Origin: an uncultured Bacteroidales bacterium
Lineage (GTDB): Bacteria > Bacteroidota > Bacteroidia > Bacteroidales > WCHB1-69
Length of the DNA stretch: 64,000 bases
Direction: 5' to 3'
Assembly: GCA_900315245.1 (NCBI GenBank)
Contig: OMYJ01000005.1
Location: 62,001 to 126,000 of the forward strand
The position numbers and the translations under genes are program-made. This document shows positions 24,739 through 33,445 of this stretch, in pieces; the first letter of the stretch is position 1; each line of letters opens with the position of its first letter. The notes beneath the pieces were generated by a model. That model saw only the letters and a program-made list of their open reading frames with translations, ran no database searches and was not told the origin of the DNA.

Positions 24739-25476
24739 TCAGAGCACATACGACACCTCTTTGAAACCATAGGCGTGTCGCGATCCGTCGGAATGTTCGA
24801 GGATGAGTTGACCGAAGCGGTCAATGTCTCGAATGGTTCCGATAATTTGCTGTCTATGAATTAAATACAGGCGCTTTTCGTTGAGGCGGTAAAGATGCGA
24901 TAGGTACTCTTCCCGAAGTGCGGCGGCGTATTCAAGACGCAGCATCGGGCGGCATTCCTGCAAAACACTAAGATACTCGTCCTGCATGGTGCCGATGTCA
25001 TAGCGTTTTCCGGATTCGAGGAAAAGGGACGTGGGATTCGGGATCCAGTCAGGGAAGTTTACTTCATTGATGTTGATTCCGATTCCTGCCACAGTGAAAT
25101 CAAGCAATCCTTTGGAAACCGAGTGCTCGGTGAGGTCTCCGGCGAGCTTGCGGTCGCGCACGTACATGTCGTTGGGCCATTTGATAAGCACCCCGGGCAC
25201 ATATCTGGCAAGGAATCTGCGGGTGGATGTGGCGAACCAGAGATTGAAGACGAACTGGTCGGCGGCGGCCAACCCCGTTTCGAAGTAGATGCTGGTGAGG
25301 ATGTTAAGTCCGCGCGAACTGTGCCATTTGTTGGTGCCCGCCCCGCGTCCTGCTGTCTGGAAGTCCGTGAAAACGGCGTAAAGGTCCGGCAATGCAGTCC
25401 CGGCACCCCGTCTCTCTCTCGCGAGATTCATCAACCAGGCGTTTGTGGATTCTGTTTCGATTAAATGTTGATTCAT
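24739..25476 (-). CDS. birA: Biotin--[acetyl-CoA-carboxylase] ligase
   Basis: A 245-residue biotin protein ligase without the N-terminal DNA-binding domain, so it is an enzyme only. Motifs: TESTNAW, QTAGRGAGTNKWHSSRGLN (biotinyl-AMP loop), KWPNDMYVRDRKLAGDLTE with the catalytic Lys, and VAGIGININE. It attaches biotin to carboxylase carrier proteins. Its -7 element (25488-25481) leaves about four bases before the ATG, so the mRNA may be leaderless. Confidence 0.93.
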   Translation of the reverse strand: MNQHLIETESTNAWLMNLARERRGAGTALPDLYAVFTDFQTAGRGAGTNKWHSSRGLNILTSIYFETGLAAADQFVFNLWFATSTRRFLARYVPGVLIKWPNDMYVRDRKLAGDLTEHSVSKGLLDFTVAGIGININEVNFPDWIPNPTSLFLESGKRYDIGTMQDEYLSVLQECRPMLRLEYAAALREEYLSHLYRLNEKRLYLIHRQQIIGTIRDIDRFGQLILEHSDGSRHAYGFKEVSYVL

Positions 25477-25497
25477 TCGGCAAAAATACTATTTTTG
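25467..25497. promoter_or_regulatory. Mirror-image divergent promoter birA / DUF4197 lipoprotein
   Basis: CAAAAATA-C-TATTTTTG (25481-25497): two perfect -7 elements facing away from each other, one base apart. The plus one has a GTTG -33 element (25467-25470) at 19-bp spacing. Confidence 0.65.
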
Positions 25498-25528
25498 CAG
25501 CTTGAAACTGAAAGTTAAAAAAAGAGAT

Positions 25529-26224
25529 ATGAAAAAGTTGAACATTATATTAGGGATGATTCTCCTCGCTGCCGTTTCGCTGTTCTCCTGCAAGGATGAG
25601 AGTGGCGACTATGTAGAGCAATTATATACCAACAGTCAGAAAGAGAAGGCTATAAAGGACTGTTTGAAGGCCTCGGCTGATTCGGCCCTCAACCATCTCT
25701 GCATGCCGAATGGCTTTTACAACTATAACGAGGGCATGTACCGCATAGACTATGCCCCGCTTCGAAATTCCCTGTTTGACACGCTTGGACGTCACGGATA
25801 TGGGGATTTGTCCGACTCTCTGATCCGTTACACCAACCGTCTGGCGGAAAGCTGCAAGGCGCAACTCGCCCCGTCTTTCACCACAGCGATAGACACATTG
25901 GAGATTTTCGACTATGATGCGCTGATAAACGGGGAGATAGATGCCATCACCAGATATTTTGAAACATACAAGTACAGATTTTTGAAGTCAGCGTTTCAAA
26001 TTCCGGTTTCAATCCGTATGGGCATTTATAATGTCACCCCTGTTTGGAACGAAATGCTTCAGAAATACTCCCAATACACGGCTGAACCGCTGAATTTCGA
26101 CATCCAGAACTACGTGGTGGAGAAAATGTTGGATGGTCTGCTTCAAGAAATGCGGGTGGAGGAGGAACTCATTCGCACGGACTCTGCCCATCGGAGCGAA
26201 TCGATGGAGTTGTTCGGAAAGTAG
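25529..26224 (+). CDS. DUF4197 lipoprotein
   Basis: A 231-residue lipoprotein from ATG 25529: lipobox LFSC near residue 20. The mature part matches DUF4197 as I remember it: a paired helix start (KEKAIKDCLKASADSALNHL), GFYNYNEGMYRIDYAPLR, the middle AQLAPSFTTAIDTLEIFDYD, then DAITRYFETYKYRFL and PVWNEMLQKYSQY. The family is widespread and has no established function. Divergent from birA with a shared promoter. Confidence 0.82.
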   Translation: MKKLNIILGMILLAAVSLFSCKDESGDYVEQLYTNSQKEKAIKDCLKASADSALNHLCMPNGFYNYNEGMYRIDYAPLRNSLFDTLGRHGYGDLSDSLIRYTNRLAESCKAQLAPSFTTAIDTLEIFDYDALINGEIDAITRYFETYKYRFLKSAFQIPVSIRMGIYNVTPVWNEMLQKYSQYTAEPLNFDIQNYVVEKMLDGLLQEMRVEEELIRTDSAHRSESMELFGK

Positions 26225-26293
26225 GATGCGAGTCGGGAAGTGTCCTGGCGCGTTTCCATGGAATATGAAAATTAACATTAAAAAAATATCAAT

Positions 26294-27526
26294 ATGAGAA
26301 AAGACAAACTCTTCAACGGCAAAACATTAGCTATTCTTTCCGGCGGTGGTGACACTCCGGCCATCAACTCCAGCATCGAAGCAGTGCGCAACCGCGCTTC
26401 CATGCTCGGCTTTCGCGTCTATGGCGTGCTCAAGGGCTGGAAAGGCCTTCTCGGTGACGGCGACATCGTGGATCTGACCAACATTCCCTATAACGGCCTC
26501 TACGGCGGCACCGCGCTGCTTTCCAGCCGTACCAACCCCTTCCCGAGCAAGAAAAGTCCAGAGGACCGTTCCCAGCAGATTCTCCGCAACATCGAACGCT
26601 ACAAGATTGACGTTTTGGTGACCATCGGCGGTGACGACACCAACGGCGCGGCCAAGAAGATGTACGAGAAATACGGCATCCCGGTCATCGGCTTCCCGAA
26701 GACCATCGACAACGACCTTCGCACCCACACCTACCACCACTACAACGGTCAGCAGTTTGAGACCGTGTTGTGTCCCGGCTTCCCGTCCGGTGCCATGGCC
26801 ATCAAGAAGTTGACTGCCAAGTTGCACACCACCAACGAGTCGCACCAGCGCATTATGGTACTTGAGGTGATGGGTCGCGACGCAGGCTGGCTCACCGGTT
26901 CCGCCTCCTTCGGCGGTGCCCAGATGGCATTGGTTCCCGAGGTGGAGATGACCAAGGAGCGCAAGGAGTTCTTCTTCGAATCCGTGAAGGAGATGTACAT
27001 GCGTTCCCCAAAACACAGCCTCATTATTGCTGTTTCTGAAGGCGTTCGCTGGTGGGACGACGAGAAGCAGGAACTCGGCATGGTGTATGCCAGCTCCGAC
27101 CTTGACGAATATGGTCACCCGCGCTTCGGCGGTGTGAGCGGCGTCATTGCGTCCGAAATCAACAAACGCCTTGGCATCGAGGCCCGCGGACAGATTTCCG
27201 GCTACATCCCGCGCTCAGGCAAGTGCTATGAGTATGACCGCCGTCTGACCTCCACGCTGGCCGACAAGGTTGTGGATCTGCTGCTCCGCGAAGATTACGG
27301 CAAGATGCCTGTGCTCCGCGACATCGTACCTTACGATGAGTTGGAGGAATTCCACACCGACGCCATCGAGATGGGCAACATCGGCAACTTCCCGCTGCCG
27401 GCAGCCTACTATGATGCCAACAAATTCATGTTCACCGACCAATACACCGATTTCCTGACGAACATCATCGGTGCCCCGTACCGCATGGAATTCACGCAGA
27501 ATTTCCCGATTGTGATTCCCGAATAA
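26294..27526 (+). CDS. pfp: Diphosphate-type 6-phosphofructokinase
   Basis: A 410-residue PFK-fold enzyme. Two residues decide the phosphoryl donor in this family: the GGDxT loop reads GGDDT (Asp115 instead of Gly) and the PxTIDND motif reads PKTIDND (Lys136 instead of Gly). Both are the diphosphate-dependent state, so the enzyme probably interconverts fructose 6-phosphate and fructose 1,6-bisphosphate with PPi, reversibly. MGRDAGWLTG and the PRSGKCYEYDRR end fit. Annotation pipelines may call it ATP-dependent PfkA. Confidence 0.9.
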   Translation: MRKDKLFNGKTLAILSGGGDTPAINSSIEAVRNRASMLGFRVYGVLKGWKGLLGDGDIVDLTNIPYNGLYGGTALLSSRTNPFPSKKSPEDRSQQILRNIERYKIDVLVTIGGDDTNGAAKKMYEKYGIPVIGFPKTIDNDLRTHTYHHYNGQQFETVLCPGFPSGAMAIKKLTAKLHTTNESHQRIMVLEVMGRDAGWLTGSASFGGAQMALVPEVEMTKERKEFFFESVKEMYMRSPKHSLIIAVSEGVRWWDDEKQELGMVYASSDLDEYGHPRFGGVSGVIASEINKRLGIEARGQISGYIPRSGKCYEYDRRLTSTLADKVVDLLLREDYGKMPVLRDIVPYDELEEFHTDAIEMGNIGNFPLPAAYYDANKFMFTDQYTDFLTNIIGAPYRMEFTQNFPIVIPE

Positions 27527-27530
27527 ATCC

Positions 27531-27607
27531 GTAGGGGCGTATCGCATACGCCCGTCGTATGCCCGTCATTGTGACGATTGTAGGGGCGAATAATTATTCG
27601 CCCCTAC
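27531..27607. repeat. Two GTAGGGGCG palindromes between pfp and murA
   Basis: GGGCGTAT-CGC-ATACGCCC (27535-27553) inside a GTAGGGGCG copy, and a perfect 28-bp palindrome (27580-27607) with arms GTAGGGGCGAATAA / TTATTCGCCCCTAC. They occupy almost all of the intergenic gap. Confidence 0.85.
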
Positions 27608-27631
27608 GAAACACGATAAAACAAAATCATC

Positions 27632-28948
27632 ATGGCAGAATTCATCATTGAAGGCGGCCATCGGTTAAGCGGCGAGATCACCCCGCAGGGCGCGAAGAAC
27701 GAAGCCCTGCAGGTGCTCTCGGCTGTGTTGCTGACCGACGAGCCGGTCACCATTTCCAACATCCCGAACATCCTTGACACGCAACGATACAGGCAAATCC
27801 TGTCGCTGATGGGCGTGAAGATTACGGAAGTGGACGAGCACACGTTCACCTTTCAGGCCGAGAACGTCGATTTCGAGCAGTTGCGCACCGACGAGTTTGC
27901 GCGTTTGTCAACCAAGATTCGTGCCTCCATCATGGTGCTCGGTCCGCTGTTGGGCCGTTATGGCAAGGCCTACTCCGGCAAGCCTGGCGGCGACCAGATT
28001 GGACGACGCCCGCTGACCACCCACTTTGAAGGGTTGGAAAAATTGGGTGCGGTGATCACCACCTCCCCGGACGAGAAGTTCTTCGAGCTGGAAGCCAAGC
28101 AGTTGAAAGGCTGCTATATGCAGTTGAACGAACCTTCTGTGACGGGTACAGCCAATATCGTGATGGCGGCGGTGTTGGCGGAAGGGGAGACCACAATCTT
28201 CAACGCCGCCTGTGAACCGTACCTCTATCAACTTTGTACCATGCTGAATAACATGGGTGCAAAGATTTCCGGCATCGGTTCCAATCTGCTGAAGATACAG
28301 GGTGTCAATAAGTTACATGGATGCACGCACCGCATCTTCCCCGATATGATTGAGGTGGGCAGCTTCATCGGAATGGCGGCTATGGCGCAGTCGGAACTGA
28401 CCATCAAGGACTGTGCCTGTGACCATCTTGGGCTGATTCCCTACACTTTCGGGAAAATGGGTATCCGTATGGAACGCAAGGGCGACGACCTGATCGTCTA
28501 TGGACAGGAACCGTACCAGATTTACTCTGACCCACGTGAGGCCTCCATCCTGACCATCGCCGACGCGCCGTGGCCGGGATTCACCCCCGACCTCATCAGT
28601 ATCGCCCTCGTGACGGCCATTCAGGCCAAGGGCAGTGTGCTGATTCACCAGAAGATGTTCGAGAGCCGCTTGTTCTTTGTTGATATGTTGCAGTCGATGG
28701 GGGCGCAGATCGTTCTTTGCGACCCGCACCGTGCCATCGTGGTGGGACTGGCTCGTGAGAAACGGTTGCGAGCCACCAAGATGTCCTCCCCCGACATCCG
28801 TGCCGGTATCGCCTTGCTGATAGCGGCCATGAGCGCCGAAGGCAAGAGCGTGATCCAGAACGTCGAGCAGATCGACCGCGGCTACGAGCACATTGTGGAG
28901 AGGTTAAATGGCTTGGGTGCGAGGATTGAGCGGGTGTCTCAATTATGA
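27632..28948 (+). CDS. murA: UDP-N-acetylglucosamine 1-carboxyvinyltransferase
   Basis: A 438-residue EPSP-synthase-fold enzyme that makes the first committed peptidoglycan precursor. It starts FIIEGGHRLSGEITPQGAKNEAL (K/N of the active site). The position of the usual catalytic Cys115 is Asp121 here (PGGDQIGRRP); Asp at this site is known to give fosfomycin-insensitive MurA. The frame ends at a TGA that opens a heptad repeat. Confidence 0.95.
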   Translation: MAEFIIEGGHRLSGEITPQGAKNEALQVLSAVLLTDEPVTISNIPNILDTQRYRQILSLMGVKITEVDEHTFTFQAENVDFEQLRTDEFARLSTKIRASIMVLGPLLGRYGKAYSGKPGGDQIGRRPLTTHFEGLEKLGAVITTSPDEKFFELEAKQLKGCYMQLNEPSVTGTANIVMAAVLAEGETTIFNAACEPYLYQLCTMLNNMGAKISGIGSNLLKIQGVNKLHGCTHRIFPDMIEVGSFIGMAAMAQSELTIKDCACDHLGLIPYTFGKMGIRMERKGDDLIVYGQEPYQIYSDPREASILTIADAPWPGFTPDLISIALVTAIQAKGSVLIHQKMFESRLFFVDMLQSMGAQIVLCDPHRAIVVGLAREKRLRATKMSSPDIRAGIALLIAAMSAEGKSVIQNVEQIDRGYEHIVERLNGLGARIERVSQL

Positions 28949-28965
28949 ATGATGAATGATGAATG
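28945..28965 (+). repeat. Heptanucleotide tandem array (ATGATGA type) at the murA stop
   Basis: TTATGAATGATGAATGATGA: three near-identical 7-bp units beginning at the last murA codon and running through its stop codon. Confidence 0.7.
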
Positions 28966-29009
28966 AGCCCGGACGGACGCTGAGAGATGTGTCAAACCGG
29001 GCTTTTTTT
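28966..29009 (+). terminator. Terminator of murA
   Basis: AGCCCGG (28966-28972) pairs with CCGGGCT (28997-29003), followed by seven T's. Confidence 0.7.
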
Positions 29010-29036
29010 ATCACCACTAAAAAACCTATCAAAAAA

Positions 29037-29144
29037 ATGAAAATCGCGAAATTCAACTTTGCATTGGCAGCCACTTTCGCTCTTTTGATGTTTGCCGGCT
29101 GCACGAACAACAAGACCCAAACACAGGAACCGGCTCAGGAATAA
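29037..29144 (+). CDS. Tiny lipoprotein, 35 residues
   Basis: MKIAKFNFALAATFALLMFA-GC followed by 14 polar residues (TNNKTQTQEPAQE). The signal and lipobox (FAGC) are textbook, and almost nothing remains after processing. Such minimal lipoproteins are easily missed. It lies just after the murA terminator, so it needs its own promoter; I see none of good quality. Confidence 0.6.
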   Translation: MKIAKFNFALAATFALLMFAGCTNNKTQTQEPAQE

Positions 29145-29200
29145 ACCTGATTGCTTCCTCGTCACGGACAACGGGTGCGTTACGCGAAGTTTTTCAAGCG

Positions 29201-31099
29201 TCAGAATTTCCCGGGATAATAGATAACCCCATTCTCGCTGACATACGTCCACAGTTGCGCGTAAAAGTCGTTTTGGCAAAGGGTGGCGCTGTTGCCCACG
29301 ATGATGAGCTTCATCCGGGCGCGCGTGATGGCGACGTTCATCCGGCGCAGGTCCTTGAGAAATCCGATGGCGCCGCGCTCGTTGTCGCGCACCATACTGA
29401 TGAGAATGACATCGCGCTCCTGCCCCTGGAAGCCGTCCACAGTGTTGACGGTGATGTGGCTGTGGATAGGTGCCAGCGTGCGGCTGCGTCCCACAAGTTT
29501 GCGCAACAGGGCTACCTGGGCTTTGTATGGGGAAATGACCCCGTAGGTAGTGGTCTTGAAGAGCTCGGGATCAATGGCCGTCTGCCGGATGTAGTCCTTG
29601 AGGACTTGCATCACCAACGCGGCCTCGTCGTGGTTGGAACGGCTTTGCGAGGCACTGAGACGCTCGGCAAAATGGCTGCCGGCCGTGTCCAGCCACACCA
29701 ACGGTGCGTCCCAGTCGGCGAGCGTGCGGTTGGCCACCTCGGGCGCCGCCTTGAGCCGTCCTTCGTAGAACCATTGTGAGGAGAACCCCATAATCTGACG
29801 GTTCATCCGGTATTGGGTGTCCAACAACGTGACACACGAGGGCTTGGACACCACCACCTTCTGCATCAACGTGTCAGACAGGCCACCACGTGCCGCCTCT
29901 GGACATTGGATGGTAGGGGGTAGTTGCTGGTGGTCGCCGGCGAACACCACCCGATCGGCGCGCAGGATAGCAGCCCAGCAGGCAGCCTCTATGGATTGGG
30001 TGGCCTCGTCGATGAAAAGCGTGCCGAAACGGTATCCCCCAAGCAGCCGGTGTGCGCTGCCGACGAGGGTGCTGGCAATCACCTCTGCCTCCTGCAATAC
30101 CTCTTCGTGTATTTTCACTTCCAACTCGTCACGGCGTTTCTGGAGCCGTCGCAGGCGGTTGGCGCGCCGGCTTGAGGGCTCCTCCCCTGCATAGATGTCG
30201 CGGATGAGCTTGCGTACACCCCACAACTCTGGATAGTCAGGATGGGCGGCTTACTGCCGTTCATAGGTGTGTTCCATCAGTGGGCGACTGATGCGCAGAG
30301 GATTGCCGATGCGTACCACACGCACCCCCCGTTCGATGAGTTTCTCGCAGATCCAATCCACCGCGGCATTGCTTGGAGCAGAAACCAATACCTGCGGTTC
30401 ACGACGCACCGTCTCGATGATGGCCTCCACCAATGTGGTGGTCTTGCCAGTGCCGGGGGGACCGTGCACCACCGCCACCTCGCGCGCCTCCAAGATGCGC
30501 TGCACGGCCTCGTTCTGGCTCGGGTTGAGGTGAGGGAAGACCATCCGGGGCAAGGTGCGGAAAGTGGGCTCCTGAATGCCGATGAGCGTCTCCCGCAAAT
30601 GAACCATCTTTTCATTTTCTATGCTCATAGCCTTCTGCAAGGCCTCCTCCATCACCTGGTAAGTGGTGTCATCGAAAGCAATGCGCACTCCCACATCGTC
30701 ATGTTCTGCCATGCGTCGCAACTGAAATGCGGTATCCGAGACATCGAGCGCCAGCTGCATGACACGTCCCTCCACACGCTGTACCGTTGCGCCGGAGACA
30801 AGCGTTTCCACAGAACGTTTCCCGCTTTTGTCACGGCGGAAAAAAGAGACGCACTTGCCCGGTTCGAACTCACTGTCAGGGCTGACGGCAAAATCGGCAG
30901 TATATTCCACCTCTAAGACATATTGGTTCAAGGCATTGTAGAAGGACTTGCCCAAACGCACAGGAAACCAGCAACGGCTGTTGAGATGGCCGTGTTGCAG
31001 AGTGGTTTGGAAGGAGTTTTCCAAGTCCTGTTGGTCGTATGCTTTCTCCAAGGAGATTAGCCGCAGCTGTTTTTGCAGGGATTCAACGGATTTCATCAA
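29201..31099 (-). pseudogene. Superfamily I DNA/RNA helicase interrupted by one in-frame stop
   Basis: Two open frames, 31099-30251 (282 codons) and 30250-29201, are in the same frame and separated by a single TAA at 30253-30251. Read through, they form one helicase of about 630 residues of the DNA2/IGHMBP2-like family. The first part has Walker A (HGPPGTGKTTTLVEAI) and ends HTYERQ; the second resumes AAHPDYPELWGVRKLIRD, contains Walker B (LFIDEATQSIEA), GDHQQLPPT, LDTQYRMN, TVDGFQGQERDVI and VAITRARMKL. No ATG with upstream signals restarts the second half. One base change (e.g. GAA to TAA) explains it. An assembly error or recent mutation are both possible. Confidence 0.8.
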
Positions 31100-31172
31100 T
31101 AAATACGGATGTTCCCGATAATCTTACCACAGAATAAGACCTGTTTTAGGCAGAATCAAAAGAGTAGCGGCT

Positions 31173-31487
31173 CTACTTTTCCCAGCAATTCACGATGGCA
31201 TGAAGCCGGAGGCCGACATTAGGGTAATCAACGCCGACTTGGTCATAGTAATTCAGTGAGGAGCAGTCGCCGGTGGCGGAGACAGTGTCACGGATATAGG
31301 TTTTCTCCTGCGGCAGGGTTGATCCTGACTTGAGGTAGATGGGCTGTCCTGCCGCATTCCACAGCACGGAGTCCACCACTTCGTTTTCAAGGTCGTATGC
31401 GCAGGTGCAGTCCACATAATTGGTACAGCCCACTGCGAAGAGGGTAAGTATGGCCAAAGCACAGACAGATGTGATGATTTTCTTCAT
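31173..31487 (-). CDS. Small lipoprotein
   Basis: A 104-residue lipoprotein from ATG 31487 (MKKIITSV...), with lipobox AVGC at about residue 20 and mature start CTNYVDCTCAYD. Two more cysteines (DCSS, VNCWEK) follow. The -7 element at 31519-31512 (TATCTTTG, minus) excludes the longer upstream start. Function unknown; it resembles the 19180-19395 lipoprotein in its Cys-rich N-terminus. Confidence 0.7.
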   Translation of the reverse strand: MKKIITSVCALAILTLFAVGCTNYVDCTCAYDLENEVVDSVLWNAAGQPIYLKSGSTLPQEKTYIRDTVSATGDCSSLNYYDQVGVDYPNVGLRLHAIVNCWEK

Positions 31488-31511
31488 ATCTCGAATGTTT
31501 ATTTTCAGCGG

Positions 31512-31553
31512 CAAAGATACAATTTTTAGCAAGCACTAAAAATCGTATTTTTG
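31512..31553. promoter_or_regulatory. Divergent promoter pair: lipoprotein / glycosyltransferase
   Basis: Minus-strand TATCTTTG (31519-31512) for the lipoprotein and plus-strand TATTTTTG (31546-31553) for the glycosyltransferase, 26 bp apart. Confidence 0.6.
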
Positions 31554-31582
31554 CCGCCGGAAAACCAAGCGTTGTATCGAGT

Positions 31583-32368
31583 ATGAAAATTACCGGCATT
31601 ATCACCACTCTGAATGAATCCAAAAACATCGAGGCTTGCGTGCGCTCGCTGCAGCGCGTGTGCGACGAGGTCATTGTCACCGATTCTTGCAGCAAGGATG
31701 ACACTGTGGCGTTGGCCGAGAAGGCCGGCGCACGCGTGTTCATACATCCCTACATCGGCGACGGCCCGCAGAAGAACCTGCCTCTCGAACACGCAAAAAA
31801 TGCTTGGGTGCTCAGCCTCGATGCCGACGAACGGCTCACCGACGAGCTCGTGGCAGCCATTCAACGGCTTGATCTTGAACACACTCCGTACGACGGTTTC
31901 GCTATCCGTCGGCGCAACTTCATTGGCGATCGGTGGGTGAAGGCCTGCAACTGGTATCCGGACTGGCTCGTGCGGCTCTACCGCAAGGACAAGCTGCGCT
32001 TCCTCGACCGCAAGCAGCACGCCTTCGTTCCGGAAAAGAACACGCAACGTCTGAAAGCCGACATCATCCACTACCGCTACAAGAACTACGACAGCCTCTT
32101 TGCGAAGCCCGAACGCAACTATAGTTCTCGTGGCGCGAAAATCCTCTATCTGCAGGGGAAAAAGGCCAACGCCTTCTCGCCGTTCCTGCACGGACTGGCG
32201 GCTTTCATCAGCAACTACTTCTTCCGTGGCGGCATCCTCGGCGGTCTCGACGGTTACGTGCTTTCCCGTGCCGTCGCCCACAACAGCTTCCTCAAGTATG
32301 CGAAACTGCTGGAATACCAGCGGGACAAGTCGGTGCGGGAGGCGGAAGACTGGGAATCGGTTTGGTAA
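31583..32368 (+). CDS. Family 2 glycosyltransferase (WaaE/KdtX-like)
   Basis: A 261-residue GT-A enzyme: start ITGIITTLNESKNIEACVRSL, DSCSKDDT for nucleotide binding, DADER as the metal-binding DxD, and the family-typical NWYPDWLVRLYRKDKLRF and IIHYRYKNYDSLFAK. Close relatives glucosylate the lipopolysaccharide inner core at the inner membrane. The acceptor here is unknown. The stop TAA starts a heptad array. Confidence 0.9.
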   Translation: MKITGIITTLNESKNIEACVRSLQRVCDEVIVTDSCSKDDTVALAEKAGARVFIHPYIGDGPQKNLPLEHAKNAWVLSLDADERLTDELVAAIQRLDLEHTPYDGFAIRRRNFIGDRWVKACNWYPDWLVRLYRKDKLRFLDRKQHAFVPEKNTQRLKADIIHYRYKNYDSLFAKPERNYSSRGAKILYLQGKKANAFSPFLHGLAAFISNYFFRGGILGGLDGYVLSRAVAHNSFLKYAKLLEYQRDKSVREAEDWESVW

Positions 32369-32400
32369 TTGGTAATTGATAATTGATAATTGATAATGGG
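32366..32400 (+). repeat. Heptanucleotide tandem array (TAATTGA) starting at the stop codon
   Basis: TAATTGG, three TAATTGA units and TAATGGG; the first three bases are the stop codon of the glycosyltransferase. The remainder of the 260-bp gap holds a second loose array (TTATCCA units, 32564-32594). Confidence 0.9.
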
Positions 32401-32600
32401 GAACCGTATCAGTGTGCGTGATTCCTTATGGATAAAATCTAAGTCTTTAAGTCTAATATAATCTGGCTTTTGCCCCATGCCCCAAGACTTTCTAATTATA
32501 CTAATATCATTTTCTTAGCACAATTCACAGTTCACCCACATCATTAACGTAAGACCGATTAATTATCCATTATCAATTTTCCATTATCCATTAAAAAGTG

Positions 32601-32608
32601 TATTTTCG
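32601..32608 (+). promoter_or_regulatory. -7 element for the barrel/lipoprotein operon
   Basis: TATTTTCG, 21 bases before the ATG at 32629, preceded by TTTT at the -33 distance. Confidence 0.5.
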
Positions 32609-32628
32609 CAGCGCAATTTTTAGAAAAG

Positions 32629-33435
32629 ATGAGAAATAATATCATACGAATATTGATAGGGTTTGTGATTTGTGCATTTCTTTCACAAGATATTGCGGCC
32701 CAGCGTTTTATCGGTTCTGTGATTGCCGGTGCGAATTTTGCGCAGATTGAGGGCGACGATGTTCACGGTTTCTACAAGGTCGGCTTTAACGGCGGATTAG
32801 GATTGACGATTCCTGTAAACAGAAAACAAACCTGGCAGGTTTCCATAGAGATGCTCTATTCTATGAAAGGTGCTGTAAAACACTGTGACTCAGGATATTT
32901 TAATTTGGAGAATTACGGTTCCGCCATGTTTGCGGATGTGGATTGGTCAATTCCGATTGATTATAAGACGAAGTGTAACATATCTCTTGACTATGTGCAG
33001 ATTCCCGTGATGGTTCATTATGAAGAACGCTATTCGGGTTGCACTTTCGGGTTGGGCTTCGCCTGGAGCCGTCTGGTGCGCGCCCACGAGGTGTATAACG
33101 GCTACACTCGAATCCTCAATGCGCGAACTCCTCAATATAAGAAAAGTGACTGGTCGATTATTGCCGACGTAAACATCCGTCTTTACAAGAATTTGAATCT
33201 GAATCTCCGTTATGAATACTCTCTGGTGCCTGTGCGTGTGACAGAGTTCCAGTATATTCTGAATGACCCGAACACCCCACCTATATCAGAGACGCACAAG
33301 TATCATAACAATATGCTTTCAGCCCGACTTATTTATTATATCAACGAGAAATTTTACAAAAACACTCGCGTGAACAAATACGGCCAGGTTATGGGTACCA
33401 AATGGTTGCGCGAAATTCCGGATTATGACGAATAA
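32629..33435 (+). CDS. Outer-membrane beta-barrel protein, PorT-like fold
   Basis: A 268-residue protein with a signal peptide ending at DIAAQ. The N-terminal strand GSVIAGANFAQIEGDDVHGFYKVGFNGGLGLTIPV is the usual start of small PorT-type barrels of Bacteroidota. Alternating aromatic strands follow. PorT itself is needed for type IX secretion, but this fold is common and orthology is not shown. It is followed 10 bp later by a lipoprotein gene. Confidence 0.7.
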   Translation: MRNNIIRILIGFVICAFLSQDIAAQRFIGSVIAGANFAQIEGDDVHGFYKVGFNGGLGLTIPVNRKQTWQVSIEMLYSMKGAVKHCDSGYFNLENYGSAMFADVDWSIPIDYKTKCNISLDYVQIPVMVHYEERYSGCTFGLGFAWSRLVRAHEVYNGYTRILNARTPQYKKSDWSIIADVNIRLYKNLNLNLRYEYSLVPVRVTEFQYILNDPNTPPISETHKYHNNMLSARLIYYINEKFYKNTRVNKYGQVMGTKWLREIPDYDE

Positions 33436-33445
33436 TATAACTGAT

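Noticed and set aside
30251..30253. Stop-codon recoding in the helicase
   Set aside because: TAA ends many other genes here, so reassignment is excluded; a specific readthrough signal is not visible.
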